This document shows positions 46,109-56,928 of a DNA stretch of 64,000 bases, in pieces. The stretch covers positions 18,270,271 to 18,334,270 of the forward strand of contig NC_079210.1 in assembly GCF_026745355.1 (NCBI RefSeq), in the 5' to 3' direction. How positions within the stretch are numbered: position 1 is the stretch's first letter; each line of letters starts with the position of its first letter. Under the pieces are notes generated by a model, which was not told the origin of the DNA, made no database searches, and was given only the letters and a program-made list of their open reading frames with translations. Made by a program: the position numbers and the translations under genes. This DNA comes from Beta vulgaris subsp. vulgaris (Eukaryota > Streptophyta > Magnoliopsida > Caryophyllales > Amaranthaceae).

Positions 46109-47072
46109 CATATCAAATATTACAAAATGTTGAAAATACATTTTTACGGCACCTGTGCATCACACATGCTTAATCTTATAAATGTTGCTTAAATCTCACA
46201 TGCTCAGCCTAGGATGGATGCAATCTAAGTTAACTCGTAAAATCTTATAGAGGTAATACTCAAGACCTAATATCAAATCCCATTTTATTACTCAGCTTAG
46301 TCGCTCTTTTTTATTTATTTAAACATATGCTCAGCCTACTTGCAGCATTTGATATTGATATTGATATTGATATTGATATTGATATTGAATATATGTAGCA
46401 ACGAACCATCACCCCCTTTAGAAAACAATACTTTATTTTCTTTCTTTCTTCACTCATTTTAATCTCCGCCTACAGTCTATCAGAAAGCCAAGCTCTTTTT
46501 CAATTCTCATTCAAGCATCTCCCACCTGTTCAAGCTCATCGAGATCTACTCAGGCAAGCTCCCTAATTTTCCTCAATAACTGTTCTACTATCGTAACTAA
46601 TCAATTACAGAATTTGGTATGTCATTAATTACACCTAATGTGTAGATCTGAGTTTCAAACATCTGCACATCGAAATGCATTAGTAGTTTTTGCATTCGAC
46701 GCATCCTTTTGTGTATTCCATAGACTTCGTTTGAGGGTTAATGCGACTATGCGAGATTGATTATTGGGGTCAGTTTTGTTTAATTATTGATTTGTGTTGC
46801 GCGGAAATTTCATATATTTTTTTCGACTCTCTAAATTTTAAAGTGCAAGAATTATTACTTTATAGGTTGTATTGGGAATCTTTTTGGGGGTAAAGATATG
46901 ATTACTGTAATATTGAGAATTTCTGTTGAATTTTTTAGCTATTTGCTGTGGATTTGTACTTTGCAGATCTGTATGATACTGATTGTGAAATTATAGTGTA
47001 GATTGGATGTTGTGCAACTGTTGGAGTTAGGTTATATTCAAGATCAAGTTGTTTTGTTGGCTTTATATTGCA
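46109..47072 (+). promoter_or_regulatory. Upstream region and 5' leader of the TM9SF gene
   Basis: Host sequence resumes after the Tat element. It holds a (gatatt)n microsatellite at about 46351..46388. A CT-rich stretch (46435..46550) is likely the leader, followed by a T-rich segment ending in tttgcag (46960..46966), which looks like a 3' splice site of a leader intron. Candidate donors are GCAAGC at 46554 or GTATGT at 46617. I cannot choose between them or fix the start of transcription. Confidence 0.5.
46351..46388 (+). repeat. (GATATT)n microsatellite
   Basis: Six copies of gatatt upstream of the TM9SF leader. Confidence 0.95.
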
Positions 47073-49052
47073 ATGGCTTCTTCTGAGAAGAGGGCGCTGC
47101 AAATGAACTGGGTTTTCTTGAGCTTGTTCGTGTTTCTATGTGTTTGTGATGGGTTTTATTTGCCTGGGACTTACATGCACACATACTCCAATGGCGATGA
47201 AATATATGCGAAAGTGAATTCACTGACCTCCATTGAGACTGAGCTTCCCTTTAGCTATTACAGCCTTCCGTATTGCCGGCCACATGATGGAGTCAAGAAA
47301 AGTGCTGAGAATCTCGGGGAGCTTCTCATGGGAGATCAGATTGACAATTCTCCGTACCGTTTTCAGATGAATGTTAATGAGACGGTTTTCTTGTGCATCA
47401 CTAGTCCTCTTACTGAGCAGGAGGTGAAACTATTGAAACAGAGAACTCGTGATCTATACCAGGTGAACATGATGTTGGATAATCTCCCTGCAATGAGATA
47501 TGCAAACCAAAATGGTGTGAAGATTCAATGGACTGGGTTTCCTATTGGTTACTCTCCAGCTAACAGCAATGATGATTACATTATAAATCATCTGAAGTTC
47601 AGGGTTTTGATTCATGAGTATGAAGGGAATAATGTGGAAATCATTGGTACAGGGGAGGAAGGTATGGGTGTAATCTCAGAAGCTGACAAGAAAAAAACAT
47701 CTGGTTATGAGATTGTTGGTTTTGAGGTTGTTCCCTGCAGTGTAAAGCATGATCCTGAACTGATGTCAAAGGTTCACATGCATGAAAACATTAGTTCGAT
47801 CGACTGCCCCATGGATCTTGAAAAGTCTCAGATCATACGAGAGCAAGAGAAAGTTGCATTTACTTATGAGGTTGAGTTTGTGAAAAGTACTACTAGATGG
47901 CCATCTAGATGGGATGCTTACTTGAAAATGGAAGGTGCAAGGGTGCATTGGTTCTCGATATTGAATTCCCTCATGGTGATCTTCTTCTTGGCTGGCATTG
48001 TGTTTGTAATATTTTTGAGAACGGTAAGACGAGATCTAACCAGGTATGAGGAACTAGACAAAGAAGCTCAAGCGCAAATGAATGAGGAGCTATCAGGATG
48101 GAAGCTTGTTGTGGGTGATGTGTTTAGAGAACCTGACCACCCTAAGTTATTGTGTGTCATGGTTGGAGATGGTGTCCAGATTACAGGAATGGCTGCTGTG
48201 ACTATTGTTTTTGCAGCTCTTGGTTTCATGTCTCCAGCGTCTAGGGGAATGCTATTAACAGGGATGATAATTCTCTACCTTCTGCTAGGAACTGTTGCTG
48301 GCTATGCTGGTGTATATCTATGGAAAACTATCAAAGGAACATCAGATGGTTGGAGGTCAGTTGCCTGGTGGAACGCTTGTTTTTTCCCTGGGATTGTCTT
48401 CGTCATCCTTACTATATTAAATTTCCTTCTTTGGGGAAGCAAGAGTACTGGTGCTATTCCCATCTCTTTGTATTTTATTCTCCTCTCTCTCTGGTTCTGC
48501 ATTTCAGTGCCCCTCACTATGTTTGGAGGTTTTCTTGGAACCCGAGCTGAGCCTATTCAGTTTCCTGTGCGAACTAATCAGATTCCAAGGGAAATTCCTG
48601 CTCGAAAATATCCTTCATGGTTGCTTGTTCTTGGTGCTGGTACCCTTCCATTTGGGACCCTGTTTATCGAGCTTTTCTTCATCTTGTCCAGCATTTGGCT
48701 CGGAAGGTTCTATTATGTGTTTGGTTTCTTGTTCGTTGTTCTCACGTTGCTGGTGATTGTTTGTGCTGAAGTTTCTGTTGTCCTGACTTACATGCATCTT
48801 TGTGTTGAAGATTGGCGATGGTGGTGGAAAGCATTTTTTGCTTCGGGCTCTGTTGCTCTTTATGTCTTCCTTTACTCCATTAATTACTTGATTTTTGACC
48901 TCCAAAGTCTCAGTGGACCTATTTCAGCCATTCTCTATCTGGGCTACTCCTTGGTTATGGCAGTTGCAATTATGTTGTCTACCGGCACCATTGGATTCCT
49001 CATGTCATTCTACTTTGTCCATTATCTGTTCTCATCAGTAAAGATTGATTGA
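47073..49052 (+). CDS. Transmembrane 9 superfamily (TM9SF/EMP70, nonaspanin) protein
   Basis: A single uninterrupted coding exon of 659 residues from ATG 47073 (MASSEKRALQMNW); the open frame begins 24 bp earlier but without an ATG. A hydrophobic signal segment (residues about 12..26) is followed by the family start FYLPGTYMHTY and a large lumenal domain to about 285. It contains LPFSYYSLPYCRP and the FPIGY block. Nine hydrophobic segments follow: one at about 291..312, then eight from about 368 to 650, the canonical TM9SF topology. The C-terminus SVKID carries a K-x-D motif, which in plant TM9SF proteins serves Golgi retention. Length and motifs match plant TMN/EMP proteins of the endosome/Golgi membrane system, which take part in protein sorting and adhesion-related functions. 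No frameshift or missing segment. This is the only intact host gene in the window. Confidence 0.97.
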   Translation: MASSEKRALQMNWVFLSLFVFLCVCDGFYLPGTYMHTYSNGDEIYAKVNSLTSIETELPFSYYSLPYCRPHDGVKKSAENLGELLMGDQIDNSPYRFQMNVNETVFLCITSPLTEQEVKLLKQRTRDLYQVNMMLDNLPAMRYANQNGVKIQWTGFPIGYSPANSNDDYIINHLKFRVLIHEYEGNNVEIIGTGEEGMGVISEADKKKTSGYEIVGFEVVPCSVKHDPELMSKVHMHENISSIDCPMDLEKSQIIREQEKVAFTYEVEFVKSTTRWPSRWDAYLKMEGARVHWFSILNSLMVIFFLAGIVFVIFLRTVRRDLTRYEELDKEAQAQMNEELSGWKLVVGDVFREPDHPKLLCVMVGDGVQITGMAAVTIVFAALGFMSPASRGMLLTGMIILYLLLGTVAGYAGVYLWKTIKGTSDGWRSVAWWNACFFPGIVFVILTILNFLLWGSKSTGAIPISLYFILLSLWFCISVPLTMFGGFLGTRAEPIQFPVRTNQIPREIPARKYPSWLLVLGAGTLPFGTLFIELFFILSSIWLGRFYYVFGFLFVVLTLLVIVCAEVSVVLTYMHLCVEDWRWWWKAFFASGSVALYVFLYSINYLIFDLQSLSGPISAILYLGYSLVMAVAIMLSTGTIGFLMSFYFVHYLFSSVKID

Positions 49053-49860
49053 AGTTTATATTTGATGATTGCTATTCTATACGGAATTATCTGCAAGACT
49101 CAAGAGGAGATTTTGTTGTCCAGTTTGCTCACATCTGTCAAATATACTCCGCTGGATGGGCAGAACATGGTTACACTAGTTGGAGGATCATTTAGTAGCT
49201 TTGGAAGACACAAAGTATGGTCGCCCGCTCTCTTTCAATTTAGCCTGTATTTTTCCCTTCCCTTTTCCCTCTTTCACTTAATATGATCATGCACAAGAAT
49301 TTTTCAATTTTGAGATGCATTCTCACTAGATGTCCTCGTTTATATGCCAGTTTCTACAGGCAGAGGTGTATTCGATTGGACGTATTTTGAATTTGATTGA
49401 TTACATACATGTTTAGACCAAATGTCTGTTTCTATCACATGCTTTCTCTTCCATGCATTATTATCTTGTTGATTGAACAATTATCCCTTTATTGATCTGA
49501 CTTGATAAACAGCAAGTGTGATCATAATTCTGCTATTGTTGTTGGCGTTTCTCACTCCCTCTCCTTTGCTCACATTCTAATGAAGAAAGGAAGTGATTTT
49601 TTACTCTTATCAACCTATTGCAATGTGTAGTGGAAAGTCAATATTTTACACCCTTGTCACCATTTGGTTTGACGGGAAGACACAAATGTAGATTGTTTCT
49701 TCTGTTTTATTCTTTGTGTGAAAAGTTAAAAAAGAAAATAAATAATGAAATGGACGAAGAAAAGGTAAGAAAGGGGGGGAAATGTGGCATTTCTTTTTCT
49801 TAAAAAAAATTGTTACCATCTAAACAAAATTAAAGAACATTCCAAAGTAAGTCTACACGT
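49053..49860 (+). other. TM9SF 3' region and non-coding spacer
   Basis: After the stop at 49050..49052, about 250 bp of likely 3' untranslated sequence is followed by AT-rich spacer. No second gene is supported. The short ORFs have no recognisable content. Confidence 0.6.
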
Positions 49861-50040
49861 CACGTGTCACTGTTCCAATGAGAAACATGAACGTATAAAA
49901 TTTGACCACGTGACCTCAAGTTAATATGGTAAAGTTCTAACCAATGAACTATGCAACATTAGATGCTACTCTTTTCGTATAAATTTTTTAATAACTCGAG
50001 ACATCGCCCGGGCCCAATAATTAGTTTTGAAATTGTTTTC
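49861..50040 (-). mobile_element. SINE-like (tRNA-derived) sequence
   Basis: On minus there is a box A-like tagttcattggttaga (49951..49936) and a box B-like ggtcacgtggtcaaatt (49916..49900) about 20 bp apart, preceded by cccgggc and an A-rich stretch. The same layout occurs on plus at 51180..51420, suggesting one family. The ends are not clear. Confidence 0.45.
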
Positions 50041-50506
50041 CGTTCCACCAAACAATCTCGTAGTTTCAAGCTTTAAATAGCGTAAACCGAAAATAGACTC
50101 GTGCAAAGTTGCCAACTGAGCATGAAATTCCTCGCTGCAGTCTCCTTTCATGAACTTATTCATGGGCCTTAAGGCCTAAGAAGCAGTACAAGAAGTCGTG
50201 AATCGTAATAGTGCAGCAAAGTTAAGCAGACGTGTGGATGAAATTCAACTAGGGACTTCCGCCGGCCACCATGCTCACTGCTCTAAGGTTTTTTCAGTAA
50301 TTAATATAGAAGAAGAAATTTAAGCATTAAATAACTAAACTTGCGCTAGCGTATTACTTCAGTGTCACTGAATTGGTTTTGAATTCTTGGCCCTTAGGCC
50401 AATCAGTTCTTTCGTTGCAAAATACAACATATTGCATGTTCCTCCTTCCTAATTCTATCATCAACTCTAAATCGTAGTACTTCTGTTTCATAATACATAC
50501 ACCATT
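50041..50506. other. Non-coding spacer
   Basis: No gene or repeat is recognised. The sequence around 50090..50160 reads open on minus but shows no family resemblance. Confidence 0.5.
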
Positions 50507-50560
50507 TTCCTCTTATCGTAAAATGGAAGTACTCCCTCCTCTTATCGTAAAATGGAAGTA
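50507..50560 (+). repeat. Short tandem duplication
   Basis: A 28-bp unit (cttatcgtaaaatggaagta plus ctccctcc) is present twice, adjoining the Stowaway-like element and including its first bases. Confidence 0.85.
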
Positions 50561-50818
50561 CTCCCTCCGTTCCACGATATAGTGCCTACTTCATTTTTGG
50601 TGGGTCAAACTTTAAAATTTTTGACCGAATGTTCTCATTTGTATGTATAAAAAAACGTATTCATGTGAGATATTGTTGGATTCGTCTCAATGTGTAGTTT
50701 CATAATATCAACTTTTGATATTTTTTGTTAATACAAAATTGAAGATATTAAAGGTCAAAGTTACGTCTTGGAGACCGTATAAAAAAGAAACAAACACTAT
50801 ATTATGGGACGAAAGGAG
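50561..50818. mobile_element. Stowaway-like MITE
   Basis: Terminal repeats ctccctccgttccacgat and, reversed, ctcctttcgtcccataat, flanked by ta (50559..50560 and 50819..50820). The ctccctccgt start and TA duplication are typical of Tc1/mariner-derived Stowaway elements. 258 bp, non-coding. Confidence 0.88.
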
Positions 50819-50936
50819 TAGTAGACTAGTAGTTAGCTGATTGTAGTTGGGTTGTAACCTTTCAAACGATGCTGTGCAAATGTCTTTTTGCATTGACTAA
50901 CAGAAAAAAAAAAAAAAAATTAAAACGTCGACATCT

Positions 50937-51144
50937 ACACGTTCTATTTGCTCTGAGGTTTGTTCAACTTGACTATTATATTCTTTATGGTGCTACCAAT
51001 TTTTGGGATGTTGCAAACTGTTGGTTCATCTTTGGGAATCATGAATTAACTCTTTTGCCTGAGAAACTTGGTGCTATTATTGATGGGCACCGTAGTCAAT
51101 TGTCTTGTATCCCTAGTTTGGAAGATTATTTTCAGGGATTTTAA
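50937..51144 (+). pseudogene. DUF7745-like fragment
   Basis: A short plus-strand frame with RFVQLDYYILYGATNFWDV, then FGNHELTLLPEKLGAII and CIPSLEDYF. It resembles the conserved start of a plant domain often found in TE-linked proteins (DUF7745 type). It stops at 51144, and nothing comparable follows. The call is from memory of the motif and is tentative. It is probably a gene or TE fragment. Confidence 0.4.
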
Positions 51145-51180
51145 GAGTTTTTAGGATTTGAAAGACAACTAGTTTTTAGG

Positions 51181-51420
51181 CCCGGGCTTGGTGGGCTATG
51201 CTCGGGTAAGAAAAAAATTCCTTTATTAGTATCATACTTTATGATAATAACATTAAATACAACTTAGCCTAGTGGTTAAAACTTTAGTATATGTACTTGA
51301 GGTCTTGAGATCAAACCCTATAGTATGCAATTTTTTAATTTTTTTATTGTACATGAATTACATGAACTAAAACTCTCTAGGGAGAGCGCCACGTGGCACA
51401 GTTTTTTGTTTTTGCACGCC
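51181..51420 (+). mobile_element. SINE-like (tRNA-derived) sequence
   Basis: The start gcccgggcttggtggg is followed by an A/T stretch, a box A-like tagcctagtggtta (51265..51278) and a box B-like ggtcttgagatcaaacc (51301..51317), then a T-rich tail. The spacing of the boxes fits a tRNA-derived polymerase III promoter. Related in layout to 49861..50040 on minus. Confidence 0.55.
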
Positions 51421-52313
51421 TTTTAATATATTTGTATAGATGATTTATCAAAAATTGTGTATGGTAGGCGAGTGAATTTGACTAGATTGGTTGCACTGTA
51501 TGCCTTCCCATGGAAAAAGTTAAGCAAACATATCATATGTGGGCATTAGGATTTTGTCTGCTTGGTCAATTCTTATTTGTGAATGGAGATAATGGTGTGG
51601 GATTTGCATCCCTTATTACTATTTCTTGAGGTGGAGCAAACTCCTATTTACTTTGTGTAGCGGAGATGATTTATAGTTTGGACATCGTGGAGCAAGATCC
51701 AAAGGGGTAAATTTTTGAAATCCCTCTGCTATTGCAGGTAAAATTTTCACTAGTCATGAACCAAAGAAATTATTTTCTTTGTTTTTCATACATCTATGAT
51801 TCGGTGTTCTTGAGGCTCCACGTGTTAGATTATGTAGTATGTACATCACGACTTACTATTTCTCGCTGTGAGCATTAAGGCAGTATGGTCATCGACAACT
51901 GATTTCTGCAGGTGACACTATTGCACCTAAATATACAATTTAACTTAGAGTAGGATTAGAAAGTGGGAGAAGTAGTGGACGGATCGTCTTTGTGGTATAC
52001 AGAATATAGGCTAGAGTGAGAGAAATTGTCAAAAGAGCTACATCGTGTGGATGACTAGTAATGATCCTGAGGCGGGGAAGGAGATGTGGGGAGAAAGAAT
52101 CCCCTAAGGTGTATAATATATGAAAGTAGAATCTATGCACTGCTAAAGCTGCTCATGAGTTCTGTAAGAGACAGGTAAAGAGACGAGGTTGGGCCTATCT
52201 GTGTGGAAGGATGACCATCGAAAGGACGGTCAGGAACATGTTGTTAAAACTTCCTTTGTGAGAAACCATCTAGGTCCAAAAGTACTGCCAGTACGTGAGA
52301 GGTTGGGGCCACG
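51421..52313. other. Non-coding spacer
   Basis: No gene or element is identified. The short ORFs here lack recognisable content. Confidence 0.45.
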
Positions 52314-53025
52314 TGTAATTGTCCATAATTTTATGAATTTTATAAATATATTCATAGTGTATTTATAAATGTTTTAGTATTTAAATAATTACTTTCTTGA
52401 GTATTATCTATTTTAAAGTTAATGATTATTTAATATTTATAATAGTTAAAGTATTTAAATTATTTTAAAGGTGAAGTTTGAGTGTCAACAATGATTTTAA
52501 ATAAGTTGAGTAGTAGTAGTAAAAATGAATTTAATATTGGGTTAGAGAAGCTCAAACTTTTGTACATTTTCATATGATCATCTTTCATTAAAGTAACCCA
52601 ACAAGTCAATTTTTCTATTGGACCCTAACATAAACTTATAAATACCCTCTTAAGTCACAAATTTTGCCAAATTAAACAAAGCCCTAAATTTTCGCTCCTC
52701 TCTCACCTCTCTCACGACACTCTCTCTCCTCTCCTTCACCCATTTTCTTCCTCTATCTTCTTCGTCCTTCGGCTGTCGCTGCAGCCCCACCCGATCGCCT
52801 CCAGCAGCAGCCCAGCACCACCCTCCTCCCTCTCAACCGCCCGTCCCTCACTCTCCCTCCTCTTCGGTTTATTTTCTCTTCTTCCTCTATATTATTTTAA
52901 TGATAAGTTTTAATATTTTAAGTATTGTTTTGGTGGTTTAATAAATAAAGTTTATATCTTTAGCTATTTTGATATTCAGAATATATAATTACTTTATTGA
53001 GTAAATAAATTTCAGATTTGATATA

Positions 53026-53236
53026 CTTCCTCCGTTTTTTTTTTAGATGTTACACTTTCTATTTTAAGAAATTTCAAATTAGATGTTACACTTTTATTTT
53101 GGGTAATAACTTCTCTCTATCTCTCTCCTATCACATGTTCACATGAGACCCTTTTGTTTTCTTTCTCTCTCCTCTCCAAAAATCACCTAGGAGTCCGTAA
53201 TTTGAAAAGTGTAACATCTAAAAAAAACGGAGGAAG
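53026..53236. mobile_element. Stowaway-like MITE
   Basis: Long inverted ends: cttcctccgtttttttt then agatgttacact, mirrored at agtgtaacatct then aaaaaacggaggaag. Flanked by ta (53024..53025 and 53237..53238). 211 bp, non-coding. Confidence 0.88.
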
Positions 53237-53729
53237 TATATGTTAAATTAGGGATTCGAGCATGAAAGCCTGGATTTTTGGTGTTTTTAAGAGCCAGAAC
53301 TATAAGACTATGTTATAGTTTATGAAAATTGCATATTTTAATCTTTATAACTATGTTAAAGTAAGTTCTAAAAGAGTTTTAAAGATATTATACCTTGCTG
53401 AATTTTCTTATTAATATACTTATGGTGGATTTTAAATGTTAAAGCAATTATTCTTAAGGGTTTTAATTGATTAGTATGGTAGTACTATTAAGGGACATTA
53501 AAGATTGAAGTTTTAATATTTAATGGAGTTTTAAAACAGCTTTTAAGAGAGTTTAAAGTATTTTAAAGTTGTAATTTTATTAGAGTATTAATACTTGGAT
53601 ATTTTGGTATTTGGTAGGCGGAGACTTTACTTTAAGTGATTGATAAGGTTGAGAAAGTATCCTCTCATATTGTATACACAAGGTACGTACATACCTATGT
53701 GTTATTAGACTAGTATCATATCGTAAGGC

Positions 53730-54690
53730 TAGGATTTTGTTTTGATCGGAAAGTAGAGCTCATTCATTCATACTAGTTAAATCAGCTCAAACAAAAGTAG
53801 AGGCAACCTGAGGGACCTCTTCAATCCACACTCTCATTTCACTAAACTCCCTGCTAAGGTGAGCTAGTCTATGAGCTACTCTATTACCTTCTCTACAAAC
53901 ATGTTTAAAATTAAAAACTACTACAACAACTACCAAACTCTACAATGTTTGCAACAATGTTCCCGAAGCTAGTGTTTTCTACCAAACCCAACTTGAGGTG
54001 AGTTATGAGCTTTTGACAGTAACTCTCTAGCACAATGCTTCGAAGTCCCGCTTCAGTCGCGATCTTGACGGCGTGTCTAGCTGCAATAGCTCCTGCTTCA
54101 TTGACCCCCATTTCACCTTCCAAACAGCAGTAAGTGGTCACCATTACCTCACCTTCCTCGTCTCTCATGACTCTTCTAAGACCTACCTTGCCATCCTCAA
54201 AGACTGCTACGTCCGAGGTAACATTAACAAAGCCTTCATTTGGAGCCTTCAACACCTTCAAACTACTGCTAGTAACGCCTGAGAGCAGCTTGGACTAACA
54301 TTTGCACCAGCATACTCCCCAAGCAAGGCCAGCTAGCATAATAACATCTACTACCTCCACCTTCCTACCTTCAAACACCCATGCATTTCTCTTTAGCCAA
54401 ATTTCGCACAACAAGCTCCAAAAGAGATCCCACCATTCTTTCTCTCTATATAAGCCCACAAGAGTCGAAACCATGAAAGAACCTATCGACATTATTGCTT
54501 GTAAGTGCATCCTCAAAGGGGAGGTTCGCCATATCAAGTTCGATTACGGGAAAGAGACTAATGCATGAATCACCGTTTCATTCAGTTCTCCACACATGGA
54601 GCAAATTCTCTCAATATCACAACCCCTTCTAAGGCGATGATTAATATAGTATCGTGTGTAGGAAACTTTATCTAGTTCATAAGTGGCTTA
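53730..54690 (-). mobile_element. 5'-truncated LINE (L1-type) 3' end
   Basis: Minus-strand remnants of the end of a plant LINE polyprotein. At 54537..54295 is the zinc-binding-domain region following RT (WDLFWSLLCEIWLKRNAWVFEG). At 54261..53911 is an RNase H (GFVNVTSDVAVFEDGKVG, NEAGAIAARHAVKIA, SIVLESYCQKL). After a frameshift near 53925 the final piece, HVCREGNRVAHRLAH, stops at about 53791. A-rich sequence at the minus-strand 3' end (about 53730) may be the poly(A) remnant. I could not settle a TSD. Only the last part of ORF2 is present. Confidence 0.75.
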
Positions 54691-55377
54691 TATTTAAGTG
54701 AACTTGCATGTTTTATACCGTTGTGTGAATTAAGCATGTTGCCTATGATGAAGTATTATATGTTTTTATGGATGGTTGATGCAAGCATGTGGGCTGGAAA
54801 TGCTTATTATATTGTTCATTGAATCATGAAGTGTATCATGTTGTTCCCTTGGATTATTATATTATTTACTTTATAAGGACTGTGGACCTTGTTTAGTAAA
54901 GTTGGATATTCACCTATTGACAGATTGGTTGGTTGTTGATTTAAGTCAACAAATATAGGTTGGATGGCTATTAATGTTATTATTAATGAATGGGATTATT
55001 CTTGGATTAATTGAGTTTTTTGATCATATCAGTTGGGCGTAAGAAAAAAAATAATATTTTTGCGTATCCATGATGTTTATGTGGGTTATCTTATTTTTGT
55101 GAGTCTCAACAACAAATAGATTATTAATACTTAAAGTGAAAAATGAATAGCACTAAGCTTTAGACTTGTGCACGTCTTAAGTTTTAGACTAGTATGAATT
55201 AGAGTACATGGTGGTAGCCCATGACTTTTCTTGGGGTCGGATTGATAACCATGTCCTATTATATTTAATTAGTACCACGATATCGTTGGTCGCGTAACTA
55301 TGGAGTCGCGCCAGTATTTCATCTTGTAAATTGAAGACATGGTTTGGTTGGCTAACTCTATTCATTGAGTATTCTAT

Positions 55378-56928
55378 CACTAGGGGAAAAAACATAAAGG
55401 GCTGCACAGGAAGGGCTGCGCTTTTCGTAAAAGCGCAACCCTACTAGTGAAGGGCTGCGCTTTTTTAAAAAAGCGCAGCCCTACTAAGCAGAAGGGCTGC
55501 GCTTTTTAAAAAAAGCGCAGCCCTTCACTAGTAGGGCTGCGCTTTTTTAAATAAGCGCAGCCCTTCACTAGTAGGGCTGCGCTTTTTTAAATAAGCGCAG
55601 CCCTTCTGTAGGTAAGAAGGGCTGCGCTTTTAAAAAAGCGCAGCCCTACTAAGTGAAGGGCTGCGCTTTTTTAAAAGCGCAGCCCTTCTGCTTAGTAGGG
55701 CTGCGCTTTTTTAAAAAAGCGCAGCCCTTCCTGAAAAAATTTGAAATTTCGGAATCGCGGGCTTTGAAATATTGAGCGGGGATTCGTCAAATATATTATC
55801 CCTCATTCTCTCTCCTCTCTCAAGTCCCTCATTATTCCTTTCCTCCTCCTCTCTCATCCTCTCTTCTCTCTCATCCTCTCTTCTCTCTCAAAAACTCCCA
55901 TAAACATTTGCGACAAAAACCTTGAAATGATTTGCACTAAACATGGCGACGGAGTCCGATTGCCTATTGTGATACTTTTTCGGAAGCGGAACGAGCCAAC
56001 GAGTCAAACACACGGCTATGCCGTGATGTTTAGGCTTTTTAAGCCATCCGAGTTCGTTTAAGCCTCCAAATAGCCATTTTAAGTTTTTCCGAAATTTTTT
56101 TTTTCCCTTGAATTATGTATTTGGGTTTTGTTTTATGTATTTAAACATTATTAGGTTGTAGTTCTTGTATTTTCAGATCTATAATGTTCTTCTATACTTC
56201 TCTTTGTTTATATATTTTGATTAATGTTCTTGTATACTTCTCTTTGTTTATATATTTTGATTAATGTTCTTGTATACTTCTCTTTGTTTATATATTTTGA
56301 TTAATGTTCTTGTATACTTCTCTTTGTTTTGATTAATGTTCTTGTATACTTCTCTTTGTTTTGATTAATGTTCTTGTATACTTCTCTTTGTTTATTTTGA
56401 TTAATGTTATTCTTGTATTTCTCTTTGTTTATTTTGATTAATGTTCTTGTATACTTCTCTTTGTATATAATTTCTTGTATTTTCATCTTTGTTTTGATTA
56501 ATGTTCCTGTATACTTCTTGTATACTTATTGTATACTTCTCTTTGTATATTAGTTTTTGTTCCTTTTTTTTCATTTTCGTTTCATTCTTTTTATTGTTTT
56601 GGGTTTAGTATTTCGTTTCGTTTATCTTCTCTTCTGTTTAATTTCAGAAAATGTGAGATTATGAGTAAAAAAATGACAAAAAAATTTTTTTTTTTTTTAT
56701 TTTTTTTTTGGTAGGAAGGGCTGCGCTAGTTAGGAAAAAGCGCAGCCCTTCTGGGCCAGAAGGGCTGCGCTTTTTCCTAACTAGCGCAGCCCTTCTAGCT
56801 TAAGGGCTGCGCTTTTCTAGCGCAGCCCTACTTAAAAAGTGAAGGGCTGCTACTGAAAGGGCTGCTGTCAAAAAGCGCAGCCCTACATGCCTTTTTTAGC
56901 GCAGTCCTTCTTCATTTTTCCACTAGTG
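55378..56928. mobile_element. Non-autonomous CACTA transposon, AGGGCTGCGC family
   Basis: Ends cactaggggaaaaaacat and, reversed, cactagtggaaaaatgaag, with TSD tat (55375..55377 and 56929..56931). The left 350 bp is a run of palindromes made of agggctgcgcttttt and its complement. The right 220 bp repeats this. The interior has a CT-rich leader-like stretch (55797..55890) and a tandem repeat (56183..56540) but no transposase. It is a different family from the elements at 2867 and 60786. Confidence 0.93.
56183..56540. repeat. 40/32-bp tandem repeats inside the CACTA
   Basis: Repeats of ttaatgttcttgtatacttc followed by tctttgtttatatattttga (40 bp). Later units lose 8 bp (32 bp) or otherwise vary. 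About nine units. The minus-strand Lys/Asn-rich ORF here is the repeat in translation. Confidence 0.9.

Noticed and set aside
55378..55740. CRISPR-like regular repeats
   Set aside because: Units are palindromic, with almost no spacers, and lie inside a transposon with CACTA ends and a TSD. This is a plant genome.
56301..56486. Lys/Asn-rich ORF
   Set aside because: Translation of the 40/32-bp tandem repeat.
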